64,000 nucleotides of DNA. Source: Toxotes chatareus (Eukaryota > Chordata > Actinopteri > Toxotidae). The notes under the pieces were generated by a model. The model ran no database searches. It was not told the origin of the DNA and was given only the letters and a program-made list of their open reading frames with translations. Both the position numbers and the translations under genes were made by a program. The stretch covers positions 20,409,834-20,473,833 of the forward strand of contig CM028885.1 in the NCBI GenBank assembly GCA_016801885.1, in the 5' to 3' direction. Shown here piece by piece: positions 37,101 through 47,109 of the stretch (position 1 is the first letter of the stretch; each line of letters begins with the position of its first letter).

Positions 37101-40100
37101 GGAAAATGAGAGTGAGGAAACTGAGCCATTGGAGGTCTCTTCCAGTCTTCCTAAAGTGGTGGCGGACTGTCTTGAGGTGGTTTTTGCTGCTATTTCTGAA
37201 TCCACTGACTACATTGCTGCAAATGTGTCCAAGCCAAGAGTAGATGAAGTAATTACTGAGGACGACGGTGAAGGAGCTGGAGACATATCAGCTGATATAG
37301 CACTGATTGAAACCACCGAACCTGAGCCTAATGTTGTCACTCCTGAGGCCAGGGAAGAAAATGGTGTTCCCTCCCTAGATGAAGAGTTAGTGACAGTGGT
37401 GATGGAAACAATTTCTGCGGTTGCCCATGAGGAGGCAAATCCTACACCTGAAAACCAAGATGCACCTGTAGAAGAACTTCCTGCTATTCTTGAGACACAG
37501 ATTCTAATTAAGGAGGAATCTGCCCATGAAGAGGGCAACACTGATGATGCTGTTGCAGTTGGTGATGTACCAGAAATAAACAAACAAGAAAAACTCTGCC
37601 CTGCGACTGTTGACGAGCCTTCAGAGAAGAGTGACCACTGCCCAGAGGAAGAAATTATCATTGTGGAGGCTCGTTCCAGTGAGCCTGTCACCACTGAGGA
37701 ATTTCCTGAAGAGTCTCCTTCAGATGAGGTCAAGCCCGAGTCAATTCCTGAAGTTGTCACTGCCGATGGGAACGTTGAGATTGGTGAAGATGAAATATCT
37801 GATGTGCGACCAGGAACAGTCAAAGAATCAGAGCCAAGTCCTGCCATTGTCAGTGAAGGTGAGATGGTTATACCAGAGGCAGCAATTGATGTCCTCTCCA
37901 AGGAATTAGAACTCAGTGCTACCACTCCTCAGGAGTCTGAAACAGATAATATTATCCCTCTGGAAGAAGAGGTTATTGCTGCAACAGCTTTCGTGCCCCT
38001 CTCTGGGGAGAGAGAAGTAAGCCTTACAGTTCCAGAGGAGCCTGTGGAAGAGATATGTATCCCATCCAAAGATGAGGCAGTTGCTGAAGAAATGATTGCA
38101 GAAGCTATAGAGATTTTATCAAAAGAATTTGAAGCTGTGCCAGAAAGTCTTGAGGAAGACACTACTGTCCAAGAAGGACAAGAAGCCATTGAGGTTGCCA
38201 TTGCTGAAGAACCTAAAGAAGAAAATGATATCGCAGAGGAAAAAACTGAAGCATCTGAAGATGTTTTGGCACAAACTGAAAGCACTGAAACACCTGAACA
38301 AATTCCTCTAATCTCAGAGGACACTGCAGAGGAAGATCCAAGCCCATGTGAGGAAGATGCCATCACTGAGGTGATGGAGAACACACTAGAATCAGTCATT
38401 GAAGCTATTTCAGAAAGCACCGAAACAACCAGAGAAATTCCTGTAATCTCAGAGGAACCTGCAGAGGAAGATCCAAGCCCATGTGAGGAAGATGCCATCA
38501 CTGAGGTGATGGAGAACACACTAGAATCAGTCACTGAAGCTATTTCAGAAAGCACAGAAACACCCAATGAAATTCCTGTAATCTCAGAGGAACCTGCAGA
38601 GGAAAATGCAACCCCTTACGAGGAAGATGCCATCACTGAGGTGATGGAGAACACACTAGAATCAGTCATTGCAGCTATTTCAGAAAGCACCAAAACACCC
38701 AGAGAAATTCCTGTAATCTCAGAGGAACCTGCAGAGGAAGATCCAAGCCCATGTGAGGAAGAATCAGTCGTTGAAGCTTTTTCAGAGGAGCCTGAAGTCA
38801 CTGAAAACATAGTTGAGGAACCTGAGGATGTACACATAGATGTGCCATTAATGGAGGCCACAAAAGAGTCTGAGCCTTGTGTTTCAGTCCAAGAGGAGGA
38901 GAACACTGCCCCGGCTGAAGCTCTGTTGGAAGACCTGATAAAGATGCTCCAGCTGTGGCTGATGTGGAAGTCTTAGAATCCAGTGAACCAACTGATACCA
39001 GCCCTATTGATTCTGAAGAGCCTGTGGAGGAGACTGAGCAACAGCTGAGAACTGAAGTGCTAGTGGTAATGCTCGAGACATCTGAAGATGAAGCTACAGA
39101 AGAGATAACTCAAGAAACAGACAATTCTGATGATGTTTCAGCCACGGTTGAGGAGAACTTTGAAACTGGAACTTTTTATGATCCCATGGCGGAGTGTGTT
39201 GAGGCCATTCTTGAGACTATTGTAGAGGAAATAATTGCAGAGGAAGCTGAATGTAACCTTGTGACTTCAGAGGAGGGAGACCCAGACATCACTGCAGAGG
39301 AAGAAACTGAAGAGAAGGCAGAGAATGAATCGGGAGCGAACACAACAGATTCAGCACTGGACTCACAAAGTGCCGAAATTAGCAAAGGTACCTCAGTGAC
39401 AAGTACAGACATGGAAGCTTTGCTTGATAGGCTGCAGTCCGCTTGCACATCAGCTGCTGAAGAATCAGCATATACGCTTGGCGGTTTAGAGATGTCTTCA
39501 GTGGGATACACTATTACTGTTACCATTCATGTGGATGCGAAGACAGAGCAGCAATAAAATGCGGAAGAAATGATCCGAATGTTGTTTCTGTTTTGAAAAA
39601 TACTGGTCTACTTCATTAGAATATCACGTTTTATATTTACGGTAGTAATTGCAACTGGATTGTAAGATGATTTGTGTCTTATAATAACACAAAGTGCCTA
39701 TGTTTGTAAATATCACTGACAAAAACACACATTTTGACACATTTTCCAATAAAATGAAAAATGAAAGCTGTTCCTCATTGATGATTTTGTTCCGAATTTA
39801 TTTGCATTCTGTTGTATTTATTGACAAAGAATACTTCAGAATAGATTCACTAAAAAAATAATCTTAAAATCAAGACCAAGCCAGCTCTGTATTTTTAAGA
39901 TACACGCTATAAGCAAGGTATTTGAGTTTTCTGACATTTCTCAGGGCATAACTCTCGCGCATTGTTGAATATCAATGAGTGAGGGGTGGGACACACACAT
40001 TAATAAAAGGGTGATTGTTGACAGTGCCCCGAGTAGGCAGAGGCATGGTTGGAATTGTGCTCCCATCTCAATGCTGCGATTAAGACACTCACTGCTTGCA

Positions 40101-43100
40101 TATCAGCTCCACTGCTCTAACATAATTCTCAAAGGCTAATTCTTTGTGATGGTGTATAGGAGACAGCTAACCTAAAGCAAGAATCAGAACCATTAAAGGA
40201 GCCACCAAGTGTGACTCTAGACCCAAGTCCAGAGGAAGAAAAAGCTCCTGAAACAGACAACGGACACAGTCAACCTTTGGAAAACCAAGAGGAGAGTAAG
40301 CCTGAAGATAATCCAGTTATGAACTTCTTCAAAACGCTAGTAAGTGACACAATTTGAGAAATTAAGTGTGGTTTTATATGCTCTTGATATTTCCAGTCGT
40401 TTCTCTTGTAAAATCAGACTGTTTGGCAAAGTGGAAAAAAAACAAACAAACAACAAATCCAACATTGTTATCTCTAACTATTACTGAAGGCAAACAGCTG
40501 CTCAGATAAGAAAAATTAAGCTGAGGTGTGTCCTACTTGCTGTCAAAACATTCGGTAAAATGCCTGGTAAAGTGGGGATCAGTGACAGTAAATTAAAGAG
40601 TGACGGTGTTTACAGTGTTCAATTTTGATTTCTCTGTTTATAATTCCACTTATTCCATGCTGATGTATGTGAAAGTGAAGTTTTAAACGTATCCATATCA
40701 AATTCTGCTATGATGACAGCGCCTTATGGAAAACCGACAACAAGCAGCTATTGTATTTCCTCTTCATCATGCTGTCTTTGGGATTCATGCCGTTTTAAAG
40801 AGTTACCATTGCCCTAGCCCCATGCTAATCAAAGCCTTGGAACATGCGGGAATGTGGCGGCCCATTGTTCAGCCCATAGTGTGAGCTCACAAGGGAGGCC
40901 TGTGCGGTTGGAAGTTGAGATTTGTGAAGATAGAGCGAGGGCAGGCCTACGCCATCTCCGGAGCACAATAGCTGTCACAATGACAGCGCATGTACTGTAT
41001 GTGCTCTGTCAGGGACCTCAGAGTGCACTCTGTGTGCCTTAGTTAGTTTACCATAAAGGCCTATGTCTGCATTCATGAAAGGCTTCTGTTTTTATCAAAA
41101 TGATAATTTTTCTGTTCCTGTTACATCAACTGCGTCCTCTGTTTCTGAACATTTTACACTGCAGCTTTACTAGCCAACTACATTAAATAACATAATACTC
41201 CATGATGCTTACACATTTAACATTTGAAGGTTAGGGACTTCGTTTTTCTTCTTATTTTTTGTGTCGTGTGCAAAAAGCTATTGAAGACGGTTAACTTTCC
41301 TTCCCTTGTTGAACAGGTGACTCCCACTAAAACACCCAAAAAGGAAACAACTACTCCTGATGCCACAAAAGAGCAGGTGAACAGATGTTCATGAAACATT
41401 ACACGACACAAAACACAGCTCTTATCTGATTTCCTCTCATTGCTTCATGTCACATTCATTTCTATTTCCAAAGCTGTATCTGTGAATTGAATAACATTAG
41501 GGCTGATTATCGAACACAGGCCGCCGCTAGTTCAGGAACTGCAGGTGCAAGTTTCTGTGACTGGTATCAGTTTCTGTTCATTTCTGTTTCTGCTCTGTTT
41601 GTGACTTACATTGAGGATATTTCTGATTTCAAAAGCATACGCTTTATTTCTCAGGGACCAGCATTTACAGGACACGTACACAAGCTTTTCGCAGAGATTT
41701 GTTTGCTTCAGTTTTAATTTATTAAAAATAATTTATTTAATTTATTTCTCTAACTGCTTCCTTTTTTTTTCTGTTGCCAAATAGTCCCAGAAGGAGACCC
41801 AACCAGCGGCAACCACTACTGTGAGCACATAGCCCATAAAGTGTTTTAATTTGTGTAATAGATCTTGCAGATCACAAGAAAGGCATGCATTTCTGATTCA
41901 TTGCTGGATTCAGTTCAACCATCAGTTCTAGAAATGACACTTTATTTGCCAATTTTCCATTTTAAATACTAATTAAAATTTTAATGGTTGAAGTTAGAAG
42001 AAAATGTAATTGCTGACACCATAACTGATACAATACTTCACCTAAAATTGCCATTATGTAAAATGTATTTGCTGCTAAAGGTTTTCCTCAGCAAATCGTT
42101 GTTTTAACATCCTCTCCCCCTCTTCAATAGGCTGCACAAGTATCTGAACCTCCCGCGGCACCCAAAGGAATGTCTATCCCACCACCACCTCCCCCAGAGC
42201 CACCAAAAATGGAAATCAAAGGAGAACCAGCTGCCAAACCTGTGAAACCCACACCAAAAGAAGAACCAAAAACTGCTGCAAAGGAACCTGAGCCCTCAAA
42301 AGGAAAATCAGCCAAAGATACTCTGAGCAAATTCTTCCGCCCAAAGGTAAGGGAACAACTGGAGATTGTAATATAATTATTTTAAAGGGTGTTTATTCAT
42401 GTGGAGTTTCAGTGGGTGAATGTGCCAGATTATAACATAGTGTGAAACATGCTGTATGTGAATTTGAGGTACTGCTAGGTGTCAAGGCATCCAAAGGCAA
42501 GGGTGCTTCAGCAAGTGGAGCCAATGCCCCAACCAAGACTGCAGCAGTGGTACAGTAGATTATCATATTGTCAAACTGACCGTGGCTCATCCTGGTACTA
42601 ACTGCACAAGAGCTGCTTTGTCTGGAGGTGGCAGAAACTGAGTTATTTGCTGTTTCTTAATTGGAACAGCAATTACGTGAGCTAGTATTTGTCCTGTTTT
42701 GAAATTCATCCAAGAGAATCGGGTTTTGTTTTGCTCTTTCACAAATGTGACTCCTCAGTCAGACGTGCAATAATAGGGTGACTTTGGTCAAAAGGTTCCA
42801 TTGGAGAATGGCACCACTGTTTCTACCACAGTCCAGTTTTCATGCAAAAACATATTACCAACATCAACAGTGCACTGGGGATTCATTTAGTTTAAAAAGT
42901 AGTTTGACATTTTGGGAAATTTGGGAATGACAGAGAGTGGATGAGTGTTTCCCAGAATGTCAAACTGTTCCTTTAACCAGTTCATGTCAGTTATCATTCT
43001 TTGCCATGTTAACATACTAAACCTTTCATGATTACAAGCATTTATGAGGTTCTGAGGACATTTGCTTTCTGTCTTGTTAACTTTAACTAACACTGAGAAC

Positions 43101-46100
43101 TCCTGCAGACAATCAAAGAGGTGCCACAGCCAGCAGTAGAAGTACAGGTAAACCAGCTGTGTTCAGGGAATGTCCAAGTAATGTGTTCTGGTGTGTGAAT
43201 CTTCCCTCACAGGATTTCAAACCTCTAACTAGCACAGTCGGCCTTGTTTTGCATTGAACTATCACTTGAGTATTTACAATGCAGGCTATCTGTGGTACAT
43301 AACAGACATGCTGCATGGTAAACTGTTTATATTTATATGCTCAGAATTAACAAGCAGTTTTACTCAGCAGGAGACACCAGTGGAGGCACCAGAGCCAGTT
43401 GTAGAACTCCAGGTAATTCAAAGAAGAGTTTTCAACAGTGTTTTTTTCTTAGGGAGTGGATTAATCCTCTGATTATATCACATCACCACGTTCTAAATTG
43501 CAGTGCTATGTTTTTTTTTTCACATTCTGATACATTTGCATTTGCTCAGAGTGAAAATAAGGTTGAACCTCAGGAGACAGCAGAGGAGGTGGCACAGCCA
43601 GTTGTAGACGAGCAGGTAAATCAGCAAGAATAATAATAATTCTACTAATAATTTTCTTCACTCTGCAGGCACCTCCGAAATGATGTTGTTACAGATGTGC
43701 CAGATGTTATGTTGTACCAATAATATTACATTTATTTCAGTAAAAACATCAAACTTGGCATTTGGAGTCTAAAAAAAAAAAAACTAAAATAATTTTTAAT
43801 GGTTTGATTAATTAATACTTTCATTTGTTGGAGCATTTTAGCAAGTTACATTCGATTGGTGTTCATGACAGATGAGTCAGGTCTTGATTTACTGCATTTG
43901 ATACAAATAACTTTTCCTTCCCTGCAGACGGTGGATGGGTTAACACCTCCAGTGGTAGAAGCTGAGGTAAATTAAAGGAGTACAACATTTTGGGAGATAC
44001 GCTTATTTGCTTTTTTTCATTTTTTACTTCTTGTTTCTATACTTTGATTTAAACAAATGAGATGTGATCAAATTTGTTACCGCTGTACTGAGCCAGGTGA
44101 GCCGTTTCCTCCTGCTTCCAGTCTTCATGCTAAGCTAAGCTAACCTGCTGCTGGCTGTGGCTTCACATTTAATGCACAGATGTGAGAGTGGTGCCAATCT
44201 CCTTTTCTAAGCCTTTGCAATAAAGGGAATACGAGTATTTTCCAAAATGTCAACCTATTCCTTTAAAGAAAGACAATCTCTTCAATCTTCAGTGGGAACT
44301 GAAACATTCATTTTCCTTTCTTCTTTCACAGAAAATATTCCTTTTGGGCATGATGGTGTAGGTTCTCTCTGATTTTTCGGCCTCCTCTCTGCTGCGATCC
44401 TGGATATTTCCTCACCTTTTTACCTCTTCTTTCACTTACAGGTGGCAGATCCTGCTCTCACTCTGTCAGCTTCAATGATGGTCATGCCTTTAACTTGTAA
44501 ATAGCCCATGATATGTATTTTCCTCTCTTGACAAAAGAAAGTGGATCCCTCAAAAGCTAACACCCTGGAGGCTGCCGCAAAGCCGGAACCGCCCCCGCCT
44601 GTTCAGGAAGAAAAGAAAACAGCCTCAAAATCATCCTTCCTTTCTCTCTTCAAGCCTAAAGTAAGGACCTATTCACTTATTTTTTTTTTCATAAGCCAGT
44701 ATCTGAAAATCTCTGAGTGTGAATTGTGGTGGAATCACTAAACAGAAAGTAACAGATTGATGTGAATTTGAGGTACTGTTAGACCACATGACCACAAAAG
44801 TCCACGCAGCCTCCACAAGTGGAGTTCGGCTCCTCAGGAGAACTACTGGAGTGGTAAATACAGTAAAATCACCTCTCGAGAACAGATGCAATATTAACCA
44901 GAGTGATTTTATTAATTACATCTGGTATTAAAACCTGCTCTAAAACAACTTTTTTTTTTGGCTGGAGTATTTTTCTCCATTTGTTATTATATTTGAGAAC
45001 CATAACAACACACATCAGTACTTCTGTGATCATCCCTCATAATGTTGCAGTCACTAAGACAGACTGGATCCTAACAGCAGATGTACATCTTAATGTCACT
45101 TCAAATGTCATCTAGTCAAGTCCATCTGCACTTAAATGACAGGAGCAAATTAGACGCTGTTATTTTCTGTAGCTCTAGAACTGGAATAATTTAGTTTTAC
45201 CTCAACGCTTTCAGACTGCTGAACCCAAGAAGGCAACCCCTGCCCCAGCTGCAGCAGCAGAGGCAGCTCAGACGGCTAAACCCAAGGAGGAGCCCAAAGC
45301 AGCGGCCAAGTCGTCAGAGGTGGTTGTAGATAACAAACAAGCTTCAGTGGCACCCCAAGCTGGAGATGATGCAGCCGGTGTTCCCAGGAGACTGGAGAAG
45401 AGGAACTCCATCCAGCTGTTCTTTAAAAATCTGGTAAGGAGGGCATCACTTTTCCACAGGTATTACTGACTACAGCTCTGATGCAGAGACAAAAACACTC
45501 TGAAAACACATACAACATGTAAGAACATTATTACAAGTCTGTCTGATGGGGTTTGTTTTAAATGCAGCTGCATATTGCAACATGTTGTCGCTTCATCCCC
45601 ACTAGATGGCAGCAGCAACTCACTAAGTAAATAAAGGTGTATGCCTACTTCACAGTGCAGTGTACACTGTTACACTTCCTGAAAACTGTTTTGCACAGTT
45701 TGAGTTTAATAACTTACATTTAATGAATTTGACTTTGTCCTATGTGTGAACTAATTCAGAGGACTCATATTTTGTGCTGCATTGCAAGCTAGTATATAGT
45801 ATAACTATAGTGAAATCATGTGATGAGGGAGAAAAAGTTGGAAATTGCTTCCCTCAGCTAGCATAAAGAACAAGGTTAAACAAGGTAAAACAGAAACAAA
45901 TGTCCAATAAGTTCAAATTTGGCTTGGATGACATGGCTCTTTAAAGACAGCTGTACAGTAAATACTGTAAGTGAAAAAAAAACAAAAAAAAAAACTATTT
46001 TCGATTTTCTCCCTTCAAATTTCAGGGTCAGAAACGTCATTCCACAGATGCCGGAGTCCAGACAGAGCCGGTCACTGTTGCTCCAGCAGCAGAGAAGGCC

Positions 46101-46106
46101 AAATGA
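34082..46106 (+). CDS. bcas1: Bcas1 scaffold protein (14 coding exons plus alternatives)
   Basis: Orthologue of breast carcinoma amplified sequence 1, a largely disordered protein that marks myelinating oligodendrocytes in mammals and is reported to bind dynein light chains. Coding exons: 34082-34120, 34377-34461, 35280-35599, 40160-40339, 41317-41376, 41785-41820, 42131-42346, 43109-43147, 43371-43412, 43550-43615, 43928-43966, 44538-44660, 45215-45433 and 46026-46106. They sum to 514 residues, or 568 if both 27-codon candidate exons are used (human 584). Recognised by the N-myristoylation start MGNEHS, the segment NPVMNFFKTLVTP, and the C-terminus KRNSIQLFFKNL then DAGVQTEPV, all close to human BCAS1. 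Short motifs of the type S-x-x-x-F-F-K-x-L recur at exon ends. From exon 3 onward all junctions are phase 0, so exons can be skipped or duplicated freely. A large acidic alternative exon sits in intron 3. Confidence 0.93.
34377..34461 (+). CDS. bcas1: bcas1 coding exon 2
   Basis: 28 codons plus one base, starting N-G-K-I-P-E-K-H-E-N-G, between TTCATAG and GTGAGT. The leftover G joins TT of exon 3 to give Val. Confidence 0.87.
35280..35599 (+). CDS. bcas1: bcas1 coding exon 3
   Basis: Two bases plus 106 codons between TTTTGCAG and GTGAGT, ending P-D-P-Q-L. Contains the first Phe/Lys motif, SLFGKMLKKK. Ends in phase 0, so it can join either exon 4 or the acidic alternative exon. Confidence 0.9.
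36580..39557 (+). CDS. bcas1: Acidic alternative terminal exon of bcas1, frameshifted
   Basis: About 990 codons of Glu-rich, Val/Ile-patterned, probably disordered sequence inside bcas1 intron 3. An ATG at 36565 has a poor start context and an in-frame TAA at 36550. TTTTCAAG ending at 36579, with CTAACCTAAC about 25 bases earlier, works as an acceptor and joins exon 3 in phase 0. The frame is open to TAG at 38974, but from 38919 the next frame is open to TAA at 39555 with the same composition, so one base is missing somewhere in 38919-38973. AATAAA occurs at 39553 and 39748. Seen here: two TQT motifs, a 45-residue tandem repeat, and a less acidic last 50 residues. Function unknown. It could instead be an independent intron-nested gene. 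Confidence 0.7.
38278..38763 (+). repeat. 135-bp in-frame tandem repeat (about 3.6 copies)
   Basis: Copies begin at 38278, 38413, 38548 and 38683 (the last partial), each coding 45 residues built on EIPVISEEPAEEDPSPCEE and DAITEVMENTLESV. Spacing is exactly 135 bases and identity is high, so the expansion is recent. It lies in the acidic exon. Confidence 0.95.
39748..39753 (+). terminator. bcas1: Polyadenylation signal of the acidic exon
   Basis: AATAAA about 190 bases after the stop, followed by a T/GT-rich stretch. It supports use of the acidic exon as a terminal exon. An earlier AATAAA at 39553 overlaps the stop codon. Confidence 0.55.
40160..40339 (+). CDS. bcas1: bcas1 coding exon 4
   Basis: 60 codons between GTATAG and GTAAGT, from E-T-A-N-L-K to the motif NPVMNFFKTL, closely matching human NNSIMSFFKTLV. 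Confidence 0.92.
41317..41376 (+). CDS. bcas1: bcas1 coding exon 5
   Basis: 20 codons, V-T-P-T-K-T-P-K-K-E through A-T-K-E-Q, between GAACAG and GTGAAC. Continues the FFKTL motif with a basic tail. Confidence 0.82.
41785..41820 (+). CDS. bcas1: bcas1 coding exon 6 (12 codons)
   Basis: S-Q-K-E-T-Q-P-A-A-T-T-T between CAAATAG and GTGAGC, phase 0 on both sides. Confidence 0.75.
42131..42346 (+). CDS. bcas1: bcas1 coding exon 7, proline-rich
   Basis: 72 codons between TCAATAG and GTAAGG. A polyproline run (residue letters IPPPPPPEPP) is followed by K/P/E-rich sequence and the motif DTLSKFFRPK at the exon end. Confidence 0.92.
42469..42549 (+). CDS. bcas1: Candidate bcas1 alternative exon 7b (27 codons)
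   Basis: Phase 0 open block V-L-L-G-V-K-A-S-K and onward, after AATTTGAG and before GTACAG. It has the same start word, length and position relative to the preceding exon as 44773-44853. Both splice sites are weak, so use is uncertain. Confidence 0.5.
42890..42985. mobile_element. Small MITE with terminal inverted repeats
   Basis: GTTTGACATTTTGGGAAA at the left and TTTCCCAGAATGTCAAAC at the right are near-perfect inverted repeats, and TTCCTTTAA follows. The ends match those of the larger element at 43976-44275. Confidence 0.6.
43109..43147 (+). CDS. bcas1: bcas1 coding exon 8, mini-exon
   Basis: T-I-K-E-V-P-Q-P-A-V-E-V-Q between CCTGCAG and GTAAAC. First of four related mini-exons. Confidence 0.85.
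43371..43412 (+). CDS. bcas1: bcas1 coding exon 9, mini-exon
   Basis: E-T-P-V-E-A-P-E-P-V-V-E-L-Q between CTCAGCAG and GTAATT. An upstream AG (GCTCAG at about 43344) would add in-frame codons and is an alternative acceptor. Confidence 0.8.
43550..43615 (+). CDS. bcas1: bcas1 coding exon 10, mini-exon
   Basis: 22 codons ending V-A-Q-P-V-V-D-E-Q between TTGCTCAG and GTAAAT. Confidence 0.85.
43928..43966 (+). CDS. bcas1: bcas1 coding exon 11, mini-exon
   Basis: T-V-D-G-L-T-P-P-V-V-E-A-E between CCTGCAG and GTAAAT. Confidence 0.83.
43976..44275 (+). mobile_element. Non-autonomous fish repeat in bcas1 intron 11
   Basis: Starts ACAACATTTTGGGAGATACG and ends AAAATGTCAACCTATTCC, with CTAAGCTAAGCTAACCTGCT inside. 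Same family as 10030-10390 and the small element at 42890-42985. It lies 10 bases after exon 11. Confidence 0.6.
44538..44660 (+). CDS. bcas1: bcas1 coding exon 12
   Basis: 41 codons between ACAAAAG and GTAAGG, K-V-D-P-S-K through a Pro run to the motif SSFLSLFKPK, corresponding to human SLMAFLRQM. Confidence 0.88.
44773..44853 (+). CDS. bcas1: Candidate bcas1 alternative exon 12b (27 codons)
   Basis: Phase 0 open block V-L-L-D-H-M-T-T-K and onward, after AATTTGAG and before GTAAAT. Paralogous in position, length and first bases to 42469-42549. The rest has diverged strongly in protein terms, so it may be decaying. Confidence 0.4.
45215..45433 (+). CDS. bcas1: bcas1 coding exon 13
   Basis: 73 codons between CTTTCAG and GTAAGG. 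An Ala/Lys/Pro-rich segment, then RLEKRNSIQLFFKNL, nearly the human C-terminal motif. Confidence 0.95.
46026..46106 (+). CDS. bcas1: bcas1 last coding exon
   Basis: 26 codons plus TGA after ATTTCAG, G-Q-K-R-H-S-T-D-A-G-V-Q-T-E-P-V and onward. Matches the human C-terminus, including the VQT core that resembles a dynein light chain (LC8) site. Confidence 0.95.
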   Translation, partial: GQKRHSTDAGVQTEPVTVAPAAEKAK

Positions 46107-47097
46107 AACCAAAAGCAACACTGAAGTTTCCCTGTACAGACTCCCTTGCTCAATCTTTACCTCTCTCTGTGTCTCATCACCCCTTCAAACCCTTGAATTA
46201 CTTTAACTACATTTTTTGTTTGTTACTGTTTAGAAGATACAATATGAAAGAAGAGGTCACTGGATAAAAGGATAAAAGCAAGTTGTGAGAGAGAATAGCA
46301 AGTAGTGGTGATTTGAAATGGTCAAGGGCCCACTTGATGGTAAGGTTGTTGAGGTATATACAAATATATATATTTTTTGGTCATACAAATGTCTTGACAA
46401 GTATCGCGATGTGAGTGTGAAACCTTTTCTACAGGCATTTAAAGTGACTTCTCTCTGATCTTGCGACCTGACACACTGGGCTTATGCAACATACAGTACC
46501 ACGCTTTGCATTTAGCAGCTAATTTGTCTGAAACATTTAAAAACACATTGTCAAATAGGTTCTATTTTTACACTTCGTACCAGAAAAATCATGCAGTCGT
46601 TGCTATGCAGAGGTTACTATGAAATGATATTGAGAAAGGTACATAGGTAAATATATATGACTTTAAAACTGAAAGCTCCTAATAGAGCTAACTGCACTTA
46701 CAGATTTTATTTTAACACTATGTGAGCTATTTGTAAACTAAAGCATGTACGTACGTATCTCAACAGTCATATTTTGGGCCATATGGGAAATCACAATCTG
46801 TAGTGTTCTGTGGGGAACTGATTTTAAGTATTCATATTAACAAATGCATCTGAGGTGGCAAAATGGTGTCATTGTGCAAATGTGTCCTTGTGGTACGTTT
46901 CGCAGTCATAGTAGCAATAAATCACAGCCAATTAGCTTTTAATTTGATAACAGCACTTTTTGTCATGTCATTTAACTGAAGTCTCAAAGTGTTTTTTTTT
47001 TTTTTTCATTTGTCCTTGGCATATGTGCAATTGATATCGTGCTTTTTGTTTGCCTATGTGTGTCGCGTGTATGTGTAACTTCAGTTATCTTGAAGCC

Positions 47098-47103
47098 AAT
47101 AAA
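47098..47103 (+). terminator. bcas1: Candidate bcas1 polyadenylation signal
   Basis: AATAAA about 990 bases after the stop, followed by a T/GT-rich stretch. Another AATAAA at 46916-46921 could be used instead. The interval 46107-47100 is therefore read as 3' UTR. Confidence 0.5.
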
Positions 47104-47109
47104 TGTGTT

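Noticed and set aside
37209..38906. Long minus-strand Ser-rich frames opposite the acidic exon
   Set aside because: They mirror the Glu codons (GAA/GAG read as TTC/CTC and shifted frames), have no start or splice context, and lie wholly inside the plus-strand coding exon.
44442..44503. Possible extra bcas1 exon after TTACAG at 44441
   Set aside because: Reads V-A-D-P-A-L-T-L then hits TAG after 20 codons without a usable donor; it would truncate the protein before the conserved C-terminus.
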